Assembly (NCBI GenBank): GCA_963830385.1
Contig: CAWHMD010000002.1
Span: 1,228,167-1,292,166, forward strand
Origin: Bog-532 sp963830385
GTDB taxonomy: Bacteria > Actinomycetota > Actinomycetes > Streptosporangiales > Streptosporangiaceae
Length of the DNA: 64,000 nucleotides
Direction: 5' to 3'
Made by a program: the position numbers and the translations under genes. Positions 8,026 to 16,217 of the stretch are shown here, one piece after another (the first letter of the stretch is position 1; each line of letters begins with the position of its first letter). The notes under the pieces were generated by a model that worked only from the letters and a program-made list of their open reading frames with translations, was not told the DNA's origin and did not search any database.

Positions 8026-8814
8026 TCAGTCGCCTTCGAAAACGGGATCTTCGCGCTGGGCGGCGGCGTCCACCCCGCGACGGAAATCGCGGGTGCCGAA
8101 CAGCTCGCGCTGGCGCTCGGCCTCGACCGGGTGCGCGGCCCGGACCTCCTCGACCAGGGCCGCCCGCATGGTGCGCCGGATCCGCTGCACGGCCAGCGGC
8201 GCGGCCGAGGCGATCTCGGCCGCCAGCGCCTGCGCGCCGGCTCGCAGCGCTCCCGGCTCAGCCAGCCGGTCGAACAGCCCGGCGGCCAGCGCGTCGGGAC
8301 CCTTTATCCGGCGACCGGTGTAGAGGAGTTCGAGAGCCGTCTGCTGACCGGTGACCCGGGGCAGCGTGGCCGAGATGCCGAAGCCCTGGTGGATGCCGAG
8401 CCGGGCGAAGTTGAACGCGAACCACGAGTCCGGCTCGCCGACCCGGAAGTCGGCGCTGAGCGCGAGCCCCGCTCCCCCGCCGACCGCGCCGCCCTGGACC
8501 GCCGCCACCACCGGCTTGGATAGCGAGAACAGGATCAGCGAGCGCGCGTACAGCGCCTCGGCGTCGACCGGGTCGGCGTCGTGGTCCGCGTCCCCGGTCG
8601 GCGCGCCGAACTTCGCCCCGGCGCAGAAGTGCCGTCCCTGCGAGCAGAGCACGATGGCGCGGCAGTCCGGCTCGCCCTCCAGGTACTCGTACGCCGAGGC
8701 CAGCGCCTCGATCAGGGCCACGTCGAAGTAGTTGGCCGGCGGCCGCTGGATCTCCACCGTCGCCACGTGCTCCGACAGCGTCACCGCCAGGTCCGCGAAC
8801 CGCGTATCAGCCAT
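8026..8814 (-). CDS. Enoyl-CoA hydratase/isomerase family protein
   Basis: A 262-residue crotonase-fold protein of normal length. The oxyanion-hole segments are visible: GRHFCAGAKFG (residues about 60-70) and AVQGGAVGGGAGLALSADFRV (about 108-128). The residue after the second hole region that would be catalytic Glu in classical hydratases is not obvious, so hydratase versus isomerase activity is unclear. The ATG at 8814 was chosen over the GTG at 8817. It lies 32 bp after the monooxygenase gene on the same strand, suggesting an operon acting on CoA-linked substrates made by the divergent AMP-dependent ligase. Confidence 0.86.
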   Translation of the reverse strand: MADTRFADLAVTLSEHVATVEIQRPPANYFDVALIEALASAYEYLEGEPDCRAIVLCSQGRHFCAGAKFGAPTGDADHDADPVDAEALYARSLILFSLSKPVVAAVQGGAVGGGAGLALSADFRVGEPDSWFAFNFARLGIHQGFGISATLPRVTGQQTALELLYTGRRIKGPDALAAGLFDRLAEPGALRAGAQALAAEIASAAPLAVQRIRRTMRAALVEEVRAAHPVEAERQRELFGTRDFRRGVDAAAQREDPVFEGD

Positions 8815-8846
8815 CACCCACTCATATCAGGGGCGCGGCCCGGCCC

Positions 8847-10676
8847 TCAGCCCAGGTGGTGCACCTCCGGCAGCGCGTAGACCGGGGTGTCCAGGCCGGC
8901 CTCGCGGGCCTTGAGCTGAAGAGCCAGGAACAGCGAGTAGAACCGCGACTGGGCCAGGTTGCCGCCGGTGAACCAGAGCGCCGGCTGCCGGGTCGGCTTC
9001 CACATGTTCCGCTCCTCGCCCTCCCACGGGCCGGGGTCCTTGGCGGTGTCCGAGCCCAGGCCCCAGCACTTGCCGACCGTGTCCGCGACCTCCTGGGAGA
9101 TCAGCTCGGCCGCCCAGCCGTTCATGGACTGGTAGCCGGTGGCGTACACGACCAGGTCGGCAGGCAGCTCGGTGCCGTCTTCGAGCACCACGGCGTCCTC
9201 GGTGAGGTGGTCGACCTGGCCCTTGGCCAGCTTGACCTGGCCGTTGGCGACCAGGTCGGCCGCGCCGACGTCGATGTAATAACCGGAGCCGCGGCGCAGG
9301 TACTTCATGAACAGGCCGGAGCCGTCCTCGCCCCAGTCGTGGTCGAACCCGGCCTTCTCCAGCCGCTCGTAGAAGTCCCGGTCCCGCTCGGCCATCGCCT
9401 CGTAGAGCGGGATCTGGAACACGTGCATGATCCGGTACGGGATCGACGCGAAGATCAGGTCGGCCTTCTCGGTGCTGACCCCGCTGGCCACCGCCTCCTC
9501 GGAGTACAGCGCGGCCAGGCCGATCTCCATCAGCGCGTCCGAGCGCGCGATGTGGGTCGGGGACCGCTGCACCATCGTCACGTCCGCGCCGGCCTCCCAG
9601 AGCGCGCCGCAGATGTCGAAGGCCGAGTTGTTGGAGCCGATGACCACGCAGGTCTTGCCCTTGTAGGCGTCCGGGCCCGGGTGGACCGACGAGTGGTGCT
9701 GGTCGCCGCGGAAGACGTCCATCCCCGGGAACTCCGGCACGTTGGGCCGCCCGGACATGCCGGTGGCCAGGATCAGCTGCTTGGGCCGGAGCACCACCGG
9801 CTGCCCGTCGCGCTCGACGGTGACCGTCCACTCCCCGGTCTGCTCGCTGTAGGCGGCGCTCTTGGCCTCGGTGTTCGGCCAGTAGTTGAGCTCCATGACC
9901 CGGGTGTAGGACTCGAGCCAGTCCGCGATCTTGTCCTTGGGCGAGAAGATCGGCCAGTTGTCCGGGAACTTCAGGTACGGCATGTGGTCGTACCAGACCG
10001 GGTCGTGCAGGCACAGGCTCTTGTAGCGGCTGCGCCACTGGTCGCCGGGGCGGCCGCGCTTGTCGATGACGATCGTGGGGACGTTCAGCTGTCGCAGCCG
10101 GGCGGCCAGCCCGATGCCCGCCTGGCCGCCGCCGACGATCAGCGCGTACGGCTGCTCGGTGAAGCCCAGCTCGGTGGCCTCCCGTTCGCGGTCCTCGAGC
10201 CAGCTGGTGCGGTCCCGGTTGGCTCCGTGGAAGGTGCCCTTGGGCAGGCTCAGCCCGTGCGACTCCTCGTGGCCGGTCAGCTCGTACAGCGTGGTGAGCA
10301 GGGTCCAGGCCTGCGGCGCCTGCCCATCCTGCCCGGCGCGCAGCCGCAGGTGCCCGCGGCCGCGGCCGACCGACGTCTCGAACTCGATCCAGGCCTCGAC
10401 CACCCCGCCGGCGTCGGTCGGCTGCTCTCCGTCGGTGATCTTCCAGCCGGTGGGCCGCACCCGGTCCAGGTTCGCCGTCAGCATCGCGGCCACCTCGGCC
10501 CGGCCCTCGAACGTGCGGATGTTCCAGGTGAACGCGATCAGGTCCCGCCAGAAGCAGTCCTCGGTGAACAGGCCGGCCGCGGCCGCCGCGTCACCAGCGG
10601 CCAGCGCCTGATCCAACTGGGTCAGCCAGGTCTCGACGGCCGTGGTGGCTTCGGTGGGTGGCGTCGTGGTCGTCAT
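8847..10676 (-). CDS. Flavin-containing monooxygenase with N-terminal NTF2/SnoaL-like domain
   Basis: 609 residues. The first about 150 form a SnoaL/NTF2-like domain (LDQALAAGDAAAAAGLFTEDCFWRD). The rest is a two-dinucleotide-domain flavoprotein: FAD motif LIVGGGQAGIGLAARL, an FRGDQHHSSVH stretch matching the FMO/Baeyer-Villiger fingerprint, an NADPH-domain motif VVIGSNNSAFDICGAL (N in place of the usual second G) and the late VVYATGY motif. Such enzymes insert or transfer oxygen using NADPH and O2. The ATG at 10676 is preceded by GGGAG; an upstream start at 10946 would read through the divergent gene's promoter. Confidence 0.86.
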   Translation of the reverse strand: MTTTTPPTEATTAVETWLTQLDQALAAGDAAAAAGLFTEDCFWRDLIAFTWNIRTFEGRAEVAAMLTANLDRVRPTGWKITDGEQPTDAGGVVEAWIEFETSVGRGRGHLRLRAGQDGQAPQAWTLLTTLYELTGHEESHGLSLPKGTFHGANRDRTSWLEDREREATELGFTEQPYALIVGGGQAGIGLAARLRQLNVPTIVIDKRGRPGDQWRSRYKSLCLHDPVWYDHMPYLKFPDNWPIFSPKDKIADWLESYTRVMELNYWPNTEAKSAAYSEQTGEWTVTVERDGQPVVLRPKQLILATGMSGRPNVPEFPGMDVFRGDQHHSSVHPGPDAYKGKTCVVIGSNNSAFDICGALWEAGADVTMVQRSPTHIARSDALMEIGLAALYSEEAVASGVSTEKADLIFASIPYRIMHVFQIPLYEAMAERDRDFYERLEKAGFDHDWGEDGSGLFMKYLRRGSGYYIDVGAADLVANGQVKLAKGQVDHLTEDAVVLEDGTELPADLVVYATGYQSMNGWAAELISQEVADTVGKCWGLGSDTAKDPGPWEGEERNMWKPTRQPALWFTGGNLAQSRFYSLFLALQLKAREAGLDTPVYALPEVHHLG

Positions 10677-10816
10677 CGGCCAGCTCCCGTCGTCGCTGCA
10701 GGGTCCTGCGGGTCGTGCGGGGTCCTGCTCGGTCAGCTCACTGGACCAGCCTCGCTCCGTTGCCGCGCGACGTCCACCCTCGTAGGCTCGCGACGTCGGC
10801 GACTGAGGGGTGCGCG

Positions 10817-12424
10817 ATGCTGATCGACGGCCTGGCCCACTGGGCGCCCGAGGACGACGAGCGGGTCGACGAGCAGACCGTGGGCGGCCTGCTGCGGTGG
10901 GCGGCCGCGCAGGCGCCGGACGAGGTGGCGCTGGTGGCGGGGACACCGGATCCGGCCCCCCGCCGGCGCTGGACGTTCGGGCAGCTGCTGGCCGAGTCCG
11001 AGCAGGTGGCGCGGGCGCTGGCGGCCCGGTTCGGCCCCGGTGAGCGGGTCGCGGCCTGGGCGAACAACATCCCCGAGTGGGTGATCCTGGAGTTCGGCGC
11101 GGCCCTGGCCGGGCTCACGCTGGTCACCGTCAACCCGGCGCTGCGGCAGGCCGAGGCGCGGCACGTGCTGTCCGACAGCCGGGCGGCCGGGCTGTTCCTG
11201 CTGCGCGAGTACCGCGGCGTCTCACTGGAAGACATGCTCACCGCCCTGCGGCCGGAATTGCCGGGCCTGCGGGAGGTCGTTTTCTTTGATGAATGGAAAA
11301 CGTTCCTGACCGGAGGAGACACTGGCGCGGCCGGCGCCGCGGGGGCCGGACTGCCTGAGGTCCAGCCGGGTGACCCGGCCCAGATCCAGTACACCTCCGG
11401 CACCACCGGGCCGCCGAAGGGGGCCGAACTGTCCCACCGCGGCATCGTCAACAACGCCCGGTTGTCCTACGTCGACGTCCTCGGCATCCGCCGCGGTGAC
11501 GCCTTCGTCAACCCGATGCCGCTGTTCCACACGGCCGGCTGCGTGCTGGCTACGCTCGCCCCGATGGCCGCGCTGGCGTCCCAGGTGCTGGTGCCGAACT
11601 TCGACCCCGCGCTGGTGCTCGAGCTGACCGAGTCCGAGGGCAGCTTCGTGTTCGGCGGCGTGCCGACGATGCTGGTGGCGCTGCTCTCATCCCCCGGCTT
11701 CGACCCGGCCCGGCTGACCTCGGTCCGGGTCGCGCTGGCGGGCGGCGCCGGGGTTCCGCCCGAGCTGATCCGCCGGGTAGAGGCCGCGCTGGGGGTCCCG
11801 TTCTCGGTGATCTACGCCCAGACCGAGGCGTCACCCGGCATCACGATGACCCGCACCGACGACTCCCCCGAGGACCGCGCCTACACGGTTGGCCGGCCGC
11901 TGCCCCGCACCGAGGTGAAGATCGTCGACCCGGTCACCGGCCAGACGGTGGCGCCGGGGGTGACCGGCGAGCTGTGCACCCGCGGCTACCACGTGATGCT
12001 CGGCTACCTGGGCGACGTCAGCCAGGCGGTCGACGCCGACGGCTGGCTGCACACCGGCGACCTGGCCACCATGGACGACCGCGGCTACTCCCGCATCGTC
12101 GGCCGGCTCAAGGAGATGATCATCCGCGGCGGGGAGAACATCTACCCCTGGGAGATCGAGCAGGTCGTCGCCACCCACCCCGCCGTCATCGAAGCCGCCG
12201 TCATCGGCGTCCCCGACGATTACTGGGGCGAGCAGGTCGCCGCCGTCATCCGTCTCGGGGAGCCGGCCACCGACGAGGAACTGGTGGCGTTCTGCCAGGA
12301 GCGTCTGGCGCGGCACAAGGTGCCGAAGCTCTGGCACCGGGTGGACGCGCTGCCGCTGACCGGCTCCGGCAAGGTCATGAAGCACGCGCTGCGGGAGCAA
12401 CTGACGCAGGGGCTCAAGAGCTGA
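10817..12424 (+). CDS. AMP-dependent acyl-CoA synthetase/ligase
   Basis: A 535-residue ANL-superfamily enzyme. The phosphate-binding motif QYTSGTTGPPKGAELSHRG (about residues 190-210), YAQTEASPG, the hinge region GRLKEMIIRGGENIYPWEIE and the C-terminal catalytic Lys in GSGKVMKHAL are all present. It activates a carboxylic acid, probably a fatty or related acid, to acyl-AMP and then acyl-CoA. The ATG at 10817 follows GAGGGG at a good distance. It is divergent from the monooxygenase/hydratase pair with about 140 bp between, so shared regulation is likely. The chain-length preference cannot be read. Confidence 0.9.
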   Translation: MLIDGLAHWAPEDDERVDEQTVGGLLRWAAAQAPDEVALVAGTPDPAPRRRWTFGQLLAESEQVARALAARFGPGERVAAWANNIPEWVILEFGAALAGLTLVTVNPALRQAEARHVLSDSRAAGLFLLREYRGVSLEDMLTALRPELPGLREVVFFDEWKTFLTGGDTGAAGAAGAGLPEVQPGDPAQIQYTSGTTGPPKGAELSHRGIVNNARLSYVDVLGIRRGDAFVNPMPLFHTAGCVLATLAPMAALASQVLVPNFDPALVLELTESEGSFVFGGVPTMLVALLSSPGFDPARLTSVRVALAGGAGVPPELIRRVEAALGVPFSVIYAQTEASPGITMTRTDDSPEDRAYTVGRPLPRTEVKIVDPVTGQTVAPGVTGELCTRGYHVMLGYLGDVSQAVDADGWLHTGDLATMDDRGYSRIVGRLKEMIIRGGENIYPWEIEQVVATHPAVIEAAVIGVPDDYWGEQVAAVIRLGEPATDEELVAFCQERLARHKVPKLWHRVDALPLTGSGKVMKHALREQLTQGLKS

Positions 12425-12454
12425 TGTCTAGACGGTCAAATCTGGAAGTGCAAA

Positions 12455-13066
12455 ATGCCGCGTAATGATGCCGGACCTCACGATGACGACCCTGGCCCCA
12501 TCGAAACGGGCCCGGGCAGGAAGGGAACTGGTGGCGCGCAGTACACTTCTGGAAGCATTCAAGGTAGTAATATTTCTGTTGGTAATGCATCGTCAATTAA
12601 TACCCAGAAAATAGAATCCGATCAGCTGCGAAATGAGGCGCTCGATCTTCTCGATGATCTACTGAATGCTCTTTCCGTTCACGAGTCTGAAATCCCAGCT
12701 GTCGAAGCTGCAACCGCTGCTTACAGAGAGCTAGCCTCGCCTCGGCCCAAAGTGCGGCGCGTGCGCCAGCTTCTCAATGTTATCGCTGTAAATGTCGAAA
12801 GCAACGTTGCCCGGAACGGTCGCTGGTTACGAGTACGCTCAGTTAATAACGGAACAGCTAACGGAAGAACGGAGCCGGAAGGCCTCTCTCGAAGGCCGCG
12901 GCATAACAGTAATAACCACTTCCAGTGCGCTTGCTACGCTTCTGTTTGCTCTGACTGCCGGCCTGGCCACTACTTCCAAGTTCAGCGTACCGGAAATTTC
13001 CAGGCTTCCGCTGTTGCTTACTCTAGTTGCGTTTGCCTTTTCAGCCGCACTAGGTGTCGCCGTTAA
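12455..13066 (+). CDS. Unrecognised protein, 5' half of an AT-rich two-part gene
   Basis: The first about 110 residues look real: a polar N-terminus, a Gly/Ser/Asn repeat-like patch (SGSIQGSNISVGNASS) and a helical segment rich in Leu, Glu and Asp. GGAAG precedes the ATG. From about 12790 the frame overlaps the start of the next reading frame and becomes Cys/Arg/Ser-rich without structure, so real coding probably ends or shifts there (+1 into the 12792 frame). The region is clearly AT-richer than the genes on both sides, suggesting acquisition. I do not recognise a family; short Gly-Ser-Asn patches of this sort occur in bacterial conflict-system proteins. Confidence 0.5.
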   Translation: MPRNDAGPHDDDPGPIETGPGRKGTGGAQYTSGSIQGSNISVGNASSINTQKIESDQLRNEALDLLDDLLNALSVHESEIPAVEAATAAYRELASPRPKVRRVRQLLNVIAVNVESNVARNGRWLRVRSVNNGTANGRTEPEGLSRRPRHNSNNHFQCACYASVCSDCRPGHYFQVQRTGNFQASAVAYSSCVCLFSRTRCRR

Positions 13067-13250
13067 CATTCCTCTCAAGTACCGCGAGCCCACGGTTGCA
13101 GGCCTAGCGAATCTAGTAAACTCGGCGTACTGGAAAGCGCCTGCCGACATCGGTGAAATACGTGTCGCAGAAGCTCACATCACTTGCCTCGCCGCCGCAC
13201 GATCAGCAAAAAATCTCAAGGTAGGACTGCTAACCAAGTTGAACTCGTAG
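12792..13250 (+). CDS. Two-TM membrane protein, probably truncated by an insertion sequence
   Basis: 152 residues. A charged amphipathic segment (EQLTEERSRKASLEGRG) leads into TM1 (VITTSSALATLLFALTAGLA). TM2 follows (LPLLLTLVAFAFSAALGVAV), and then a cytoplasmic helix. This order resembles small two-TM effector families (SLATT, Pycsar-TM) associated with immune signalling, but I see no diagnostic motif. Its TAG stop (13248-13250) lies at the presumed left end of the IS630 element. Joining across the element at a TA dinucleotide keeps the frame open into YELILVSRSHILYGYW, so the original C-terminus may lie beyond 14376. Confidence 0.6.
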   Translation: MSKATLPGTVAGYEYAQLITEQLTEERSRKASLEGRGITVITTSSALATLLFALTAGLATTSKFSVPEISRLPLLLTLVAFAFSAALGVAVNIPLKYREPTVAGLANLVNSAYWKAPADIGEIRVAEAHITCLAAARSAKNLKVGLLTKLNS

Positions 13251-14375
13251 TGCATGGGGTCACCAGGGTTCGATTTTCAGGCCGGTGCTGGCGAGGCAGC
13301 CGTCGATCAGGTGCGGCCGGTACTGGATCTTCTTCAGCTTGCGCTTGACGATGCGGACCAGGCCGTCCAGGTCGGCGGCGGCGAAATTGGCCATGGACCG
13401 CTTGAGCAGCGACCAGATCCCCTCCGCGGGATTAAGGTCCGGCGTGTACGCGGGAAGCCGGTAGACCCGCAGCCATTCCTCGTTCTGCGCGGCGAAGTCC
13501 GCCAGCTCTGGCGCCAGGTGGATGTTGAGGTTGTCCCAGCACCACACCAGCGGCGCTGACAGGCTGTGATGGGTGGCGATGATCAGGTCCCGGTAGTCCT
13601 GCCAGATGAAGCCCTTGGGCTCGCCCTTGCGGCGCCGGTAGGCCAGCAGCTGGTAGAACAGGTGCGGCCGGTCCCCGGGCCGGTAGCAGGCCACCCCCGC
13701 GATGCTGACCCGCCCGCCGCCGGCGCCGCGCACTTTCACCACCGGGCGGGCCCCGCGCCGGGCCCAGGTGCGTCCTTTCGGCGGCCTCAGCCCCTGGCCC
13801 GCCTCGTCCTCGAAGCAGACGTAGGCGCCCAGGTCGCGCGCCACCCTTTTATCTCCGGCCACACCTCCGCCTTCCACACCGCGACCGCGGCCTCGTCGCG
13901 TTCCATTGCCTGGCGGACCGGGACCTGGCAGGACCAGCCGTGCCGGCGCATCAGCTTCCACACGCCCTCGGGCGTGTAGCCGACGTGGAACAGCTTGCCG
14001 ATCAGTGTCTTGATCCGGCCCAGCGTCCAGCGCTGGTCCCCGGCGAACCCATGCGCCAGCGGCCCCCGGGCCAGCTCTGCCTCCAGCCGGGCCCACTGCT
14101 GCGGGCTCAGCCGCTCCCGCGACACCGGCCCCCTGGACCGCAGCGCCCCGGCTCCGCCGTTCCGCCAGGCTTTGTGCCACCGCCGCACCGAACCTTCGGT
14201 GACCCGCAGGTCGTGTGCGATCTCGTTGATCCCGTCTCCGCGGGCGAACCGCCCGGCGGCTTCCAGCCGCAGCCGCTCCCGCCGCTGCTGCTCAGCGGGC
14301 GTGTACCCACCTCGTTGCGCATACCGCATGCCCCGGTCATACTCCGGCAACCAGCCGACGTCACGACCTGAGCTC
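13250..14375 (-). mobile_element. IS630-family insertion sequence, approximate ends
   Basis: About 1.1 kb with one transposase gene in two frames. TA dinucleotides at 13248-13249 and 14376-14377 would fit the TA target duplication of this family. Sequence on both sides is AT-richer than the element and similar in composition, as expected for an insertion. The terminal inverted repeats are poor (only a short GWGC match), so the ends are provisional. Confidence 0.55.
13260..14350 (-). CDS. IS630-family transposase made by -1 frameshifting
   Basis: The first frame (14350 to about 13850) holds two helix-turn-helix segments: EIAHDLRVTEGSVRRWHKAW and a winged-helix YTPEGVWKLMRRHGWS. The second frame (to 13260) holds the DDE core: D in YVCFEDEAGQG, D in VWCWDNLNIHLAP, E in YTPDLNPAEGIWSLL. 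The frames meet at AAAAGGG (13850-13844 on this strand), where a -1 slip joins them exactly; -1 frameshifting is known for IS630 elements. The joined protein of about 360 residues has normal family length. The start codon is uncertain (TTG at 14350 or ATG at 14329). Confidence 0.82.
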
Positions 14376-14539
14376 TACGAATTAATCCTGGTTAGTCGGA
14401 GCCATATCTTGTACGGGTATTGGATTAGGGCGGGGGCGCGCTGTCGTCGGCCGGCAGGTCCGGGTGCTGCCGATTACGTCCTCGCGGATGGGCTGCCTGC
14501 TGGATTCCCTGGACCGCGGCTACCGGGTGCTGGGGATTT

Positions 14540-14562
14540 GCTCCTCCAGTTACTGGAGGAGC
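14540..14562. promoter_or_regulatory. MerR-type operator upstream of the MerR gene
   Basis: GCTCCTCCAG-TTA-CTGGAGGAGC is a perfect 10-3-10 dyad ending 12 bases before the MerR start. CTCCAGT/ACTGGAG dyads between -35 and -10 are typical of MerR-family regulators that distort an over-long spacer. Autoregulation of the MerR-ABC operon is the likely role. Confidence 0.72.
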
Positions 14563-14574
14563 CAGACTGACGCC

Positions 14575-15495
14575 ATGCAGAACGACGGACCTCTTCTGAC
14601 AATCGGTGAGCTGGCCAGACGTGTCGGAGTGCCGGTGCGCACTATCCGGTTCTGGTCGGATAGCGGGCTGGTGCCGCCGGCCTCGCGGACTGACGGCGAT
14701 CGCAGGCTGTACGACGCGGCGTGCGTGGCCCGGCTGGAACTGGTGACGACCTTGCGAGAGCTGGGCGTGAGCCTGGCCAATGTCCGGCGCGTACTGGACG
14801 GCCAGGTCACCACCGCGGAGGTGGCCGCTATCCACCTGGAGGCGCTGGACACCGAGATCCGGGCCCTGCGGCTGCGCCGGGCAGTCGTGGCCGCCGTGGT
14901 GAAGCGCTCTGCCGACGGCGAGGAGATGGGCATGATCAACAAACTGGCGCGCCTGTCGGCGGCCGAGCGGCAACACATTATCGATGACTTCCTCGCTGAG
15001 GTGTTCGCCGGGCTGGACCCCAGCCCGGCCCGTTCCGCGCGCTGGGCCGCGGCGCCGGACCTGCCTGATGACCCCTCGGCCGAGCAGGTCGAGGCCTGGG
15101 TCGATCTCGCCGAGCTGGTAGCGGACAGGGACTTCCGCGAACAGGTCCGGCGGGTCGTCGCCGACGTCGGCATCCAGGTCCAGTCCGGCACCTGGCTGGC
15201 CGATGTCGATCGTGCGCAGGACGAGGCCGAGGCGGCCCGGCAGCGGGGAGTGCCGCCCGGCTCCGCCGAAGCGGCCCGGATCGTGGCGCGGATCCTGGCG
15301 GGCACCCCCGGCGACCAGCGCCGAGCTGAGTTGCTGGCTCAGCTGGAAGCCGCCACTGACCCCCGGATCGAACGTTACTGGGAGCTGACGGCCGTCATCA
15401 GCGGCCGCGGCCCGTTCCCGTCGGTGCAGCGCGCCCTGGAATGGCTGGCCGCCGCGCTGCGCGCGAGCCAGGGCCATAGGGAGGCAGGCCGGTGA
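14575..15495 (+). CDS. MerR-family transcriptional regulator
   Basis: 306 residues. The N-terminal winged helix shows LLTIGELARRVGVPVRTIRFWSD, then GLVPPA and the RRLYDAA wing, followed by the dimerisation coiled coil (about 75-125). The C-terminal 180 residues are helical and probably bind an effector. The ATG at 14575 follows the operator dyad. The stop overlaps the ABC ATPase GTG by 4 bp (GTGA), giving a coupled three-gene operon of regulator, ATPase and permease, the pattern of drug-sensing export systems. The ligand cannot be read. Confidence 0.9.
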   Translation: MQNDGPLLTIGELARRVGVPVRTIRFWSDSGLVPPASRTDGDRRLYDAACVARLELVTTLRELGVSLANVRRVLDGQVTTAEVAAIHLEALDTEIRALRLRRAVVAAVVKRSADGEEMGMINKLARLSAAERQHIIDDFLAEVFAGLDPSPARSARWAAAPDLPDDPSAEQVEAWVDLAELVADRDFREQVRRVVADVGIQVQSGTWLADVDRAQDEAEAARQRGVPPGSAEAARIVARILAGTPGDQRRAELLAQLEAATDPRIERYWELTAVISGRGPFPSVQRALEWLAAALRASQGHREAGR

Positions 15496-16217
15496 TCGAG
15501 GTTCGCGGGCTGACCAAGCGCTATGGCTCAACGGTCGCTGTCGACCGGCTCAGCTTCGACGTGCCACCGGGTGCCGTGACCGGTTTCCTGGGCCTGAACG
15601 GATCAGGCAAGTCCACCACCATGCGCATGATCCTCGGCCTGGACGCCCCGGACGCCGGGCACGCCTGCATCGGCGGCCAGGCCTACCGTCAACTTCGCTG
15701 GCCGCTGCGCGAGGCCGGAGGACTGCTGGAATCCAGGGCCTTCCACCCGGGCCGGTCTGCCCACGCGCACCTGGCCGCGCTGGCGGCCAGCAACTCCATC
15801 AGCCAGTCCAGGGTCGCCGAGGTCCTGGAGATAGCCGGACTGGGATCCGTGGCGCGCAAACGGGCCGGGAAGTTCTCGCTCGGCATGGCGCAGCGTCTCG
15901 GCATCGCCGCGGCGCTGCTGGGAGACCCGGCCGTGCTGCTGCTCGACGAGCCGGTGAACGGCCTGGACCCGGAGGGAATCCGCTGGATACGCGGCCTGCT
16001 CCGGTCACTGGCCGCCGAAGGCCGGGCAGTCCTGGTCTCCAGCCACCTGATCAGCGAAATGGCCCTGATGGCCGACCGGCTGGTCGTGATCGGCAAGGGA
16101 CGGCTCCTGGCCGACACCACGGCGGCTGAGCTGTCCAGCCGGGCCCCCAGCCTCGAAGAGGCCTTCCTGCAACTCACCGGCGATAGTGCCCAGTGCCAGG
16201 CAAGGAACATGTCATGA
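15492..16217 (+). CDS. ABC transporter ATP-binding protein
   Basis: A 241-residue nucleotide-binding domain. Walker A GLNGSGKST, signature FSLGMAQRLG (S-L-G-M-A-Q variant of LSGGQ), Walker B VLLLDEPVNGLDP and the switch His in LVSSHL are all visible. It powers the permease encoded immediately downstream, whose ATG overlaps this stop (ATGA). The type resembles ABC-2/DRA-type exporters used for drug or peptide export. GTG at 15492 overlaps the MerR stop. Confidence 0.92.
   Translation: MIEVRGLTKRYGSTVAVDRLSFDVPPGAVTGFLGLNGSGKSTTMRMILGLDAPDAGHACIGGQAYRQLRWPLREAGGLLESRAFHPGRSAHAHLAALAASNSISQSRVAEVLEIAGLGSVARKRAGKFSLGMAQRLGIAAALLGDPAVLLLDEPVNGLDPEGIRWIRGLLRSLAAEGRAVLVSSHLISEMALMADRLVVIGKGRLLADTTAAELSSRAPSLEEAFLQLTGDSAQCQARNMS

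Noticed and set aside
8856..10823. Rightward 655-codon open frame
   Set aside because: Antisense to the flavin monooxygenase, whose motifs are clear; composition is typical of GC-driven shadow frames.
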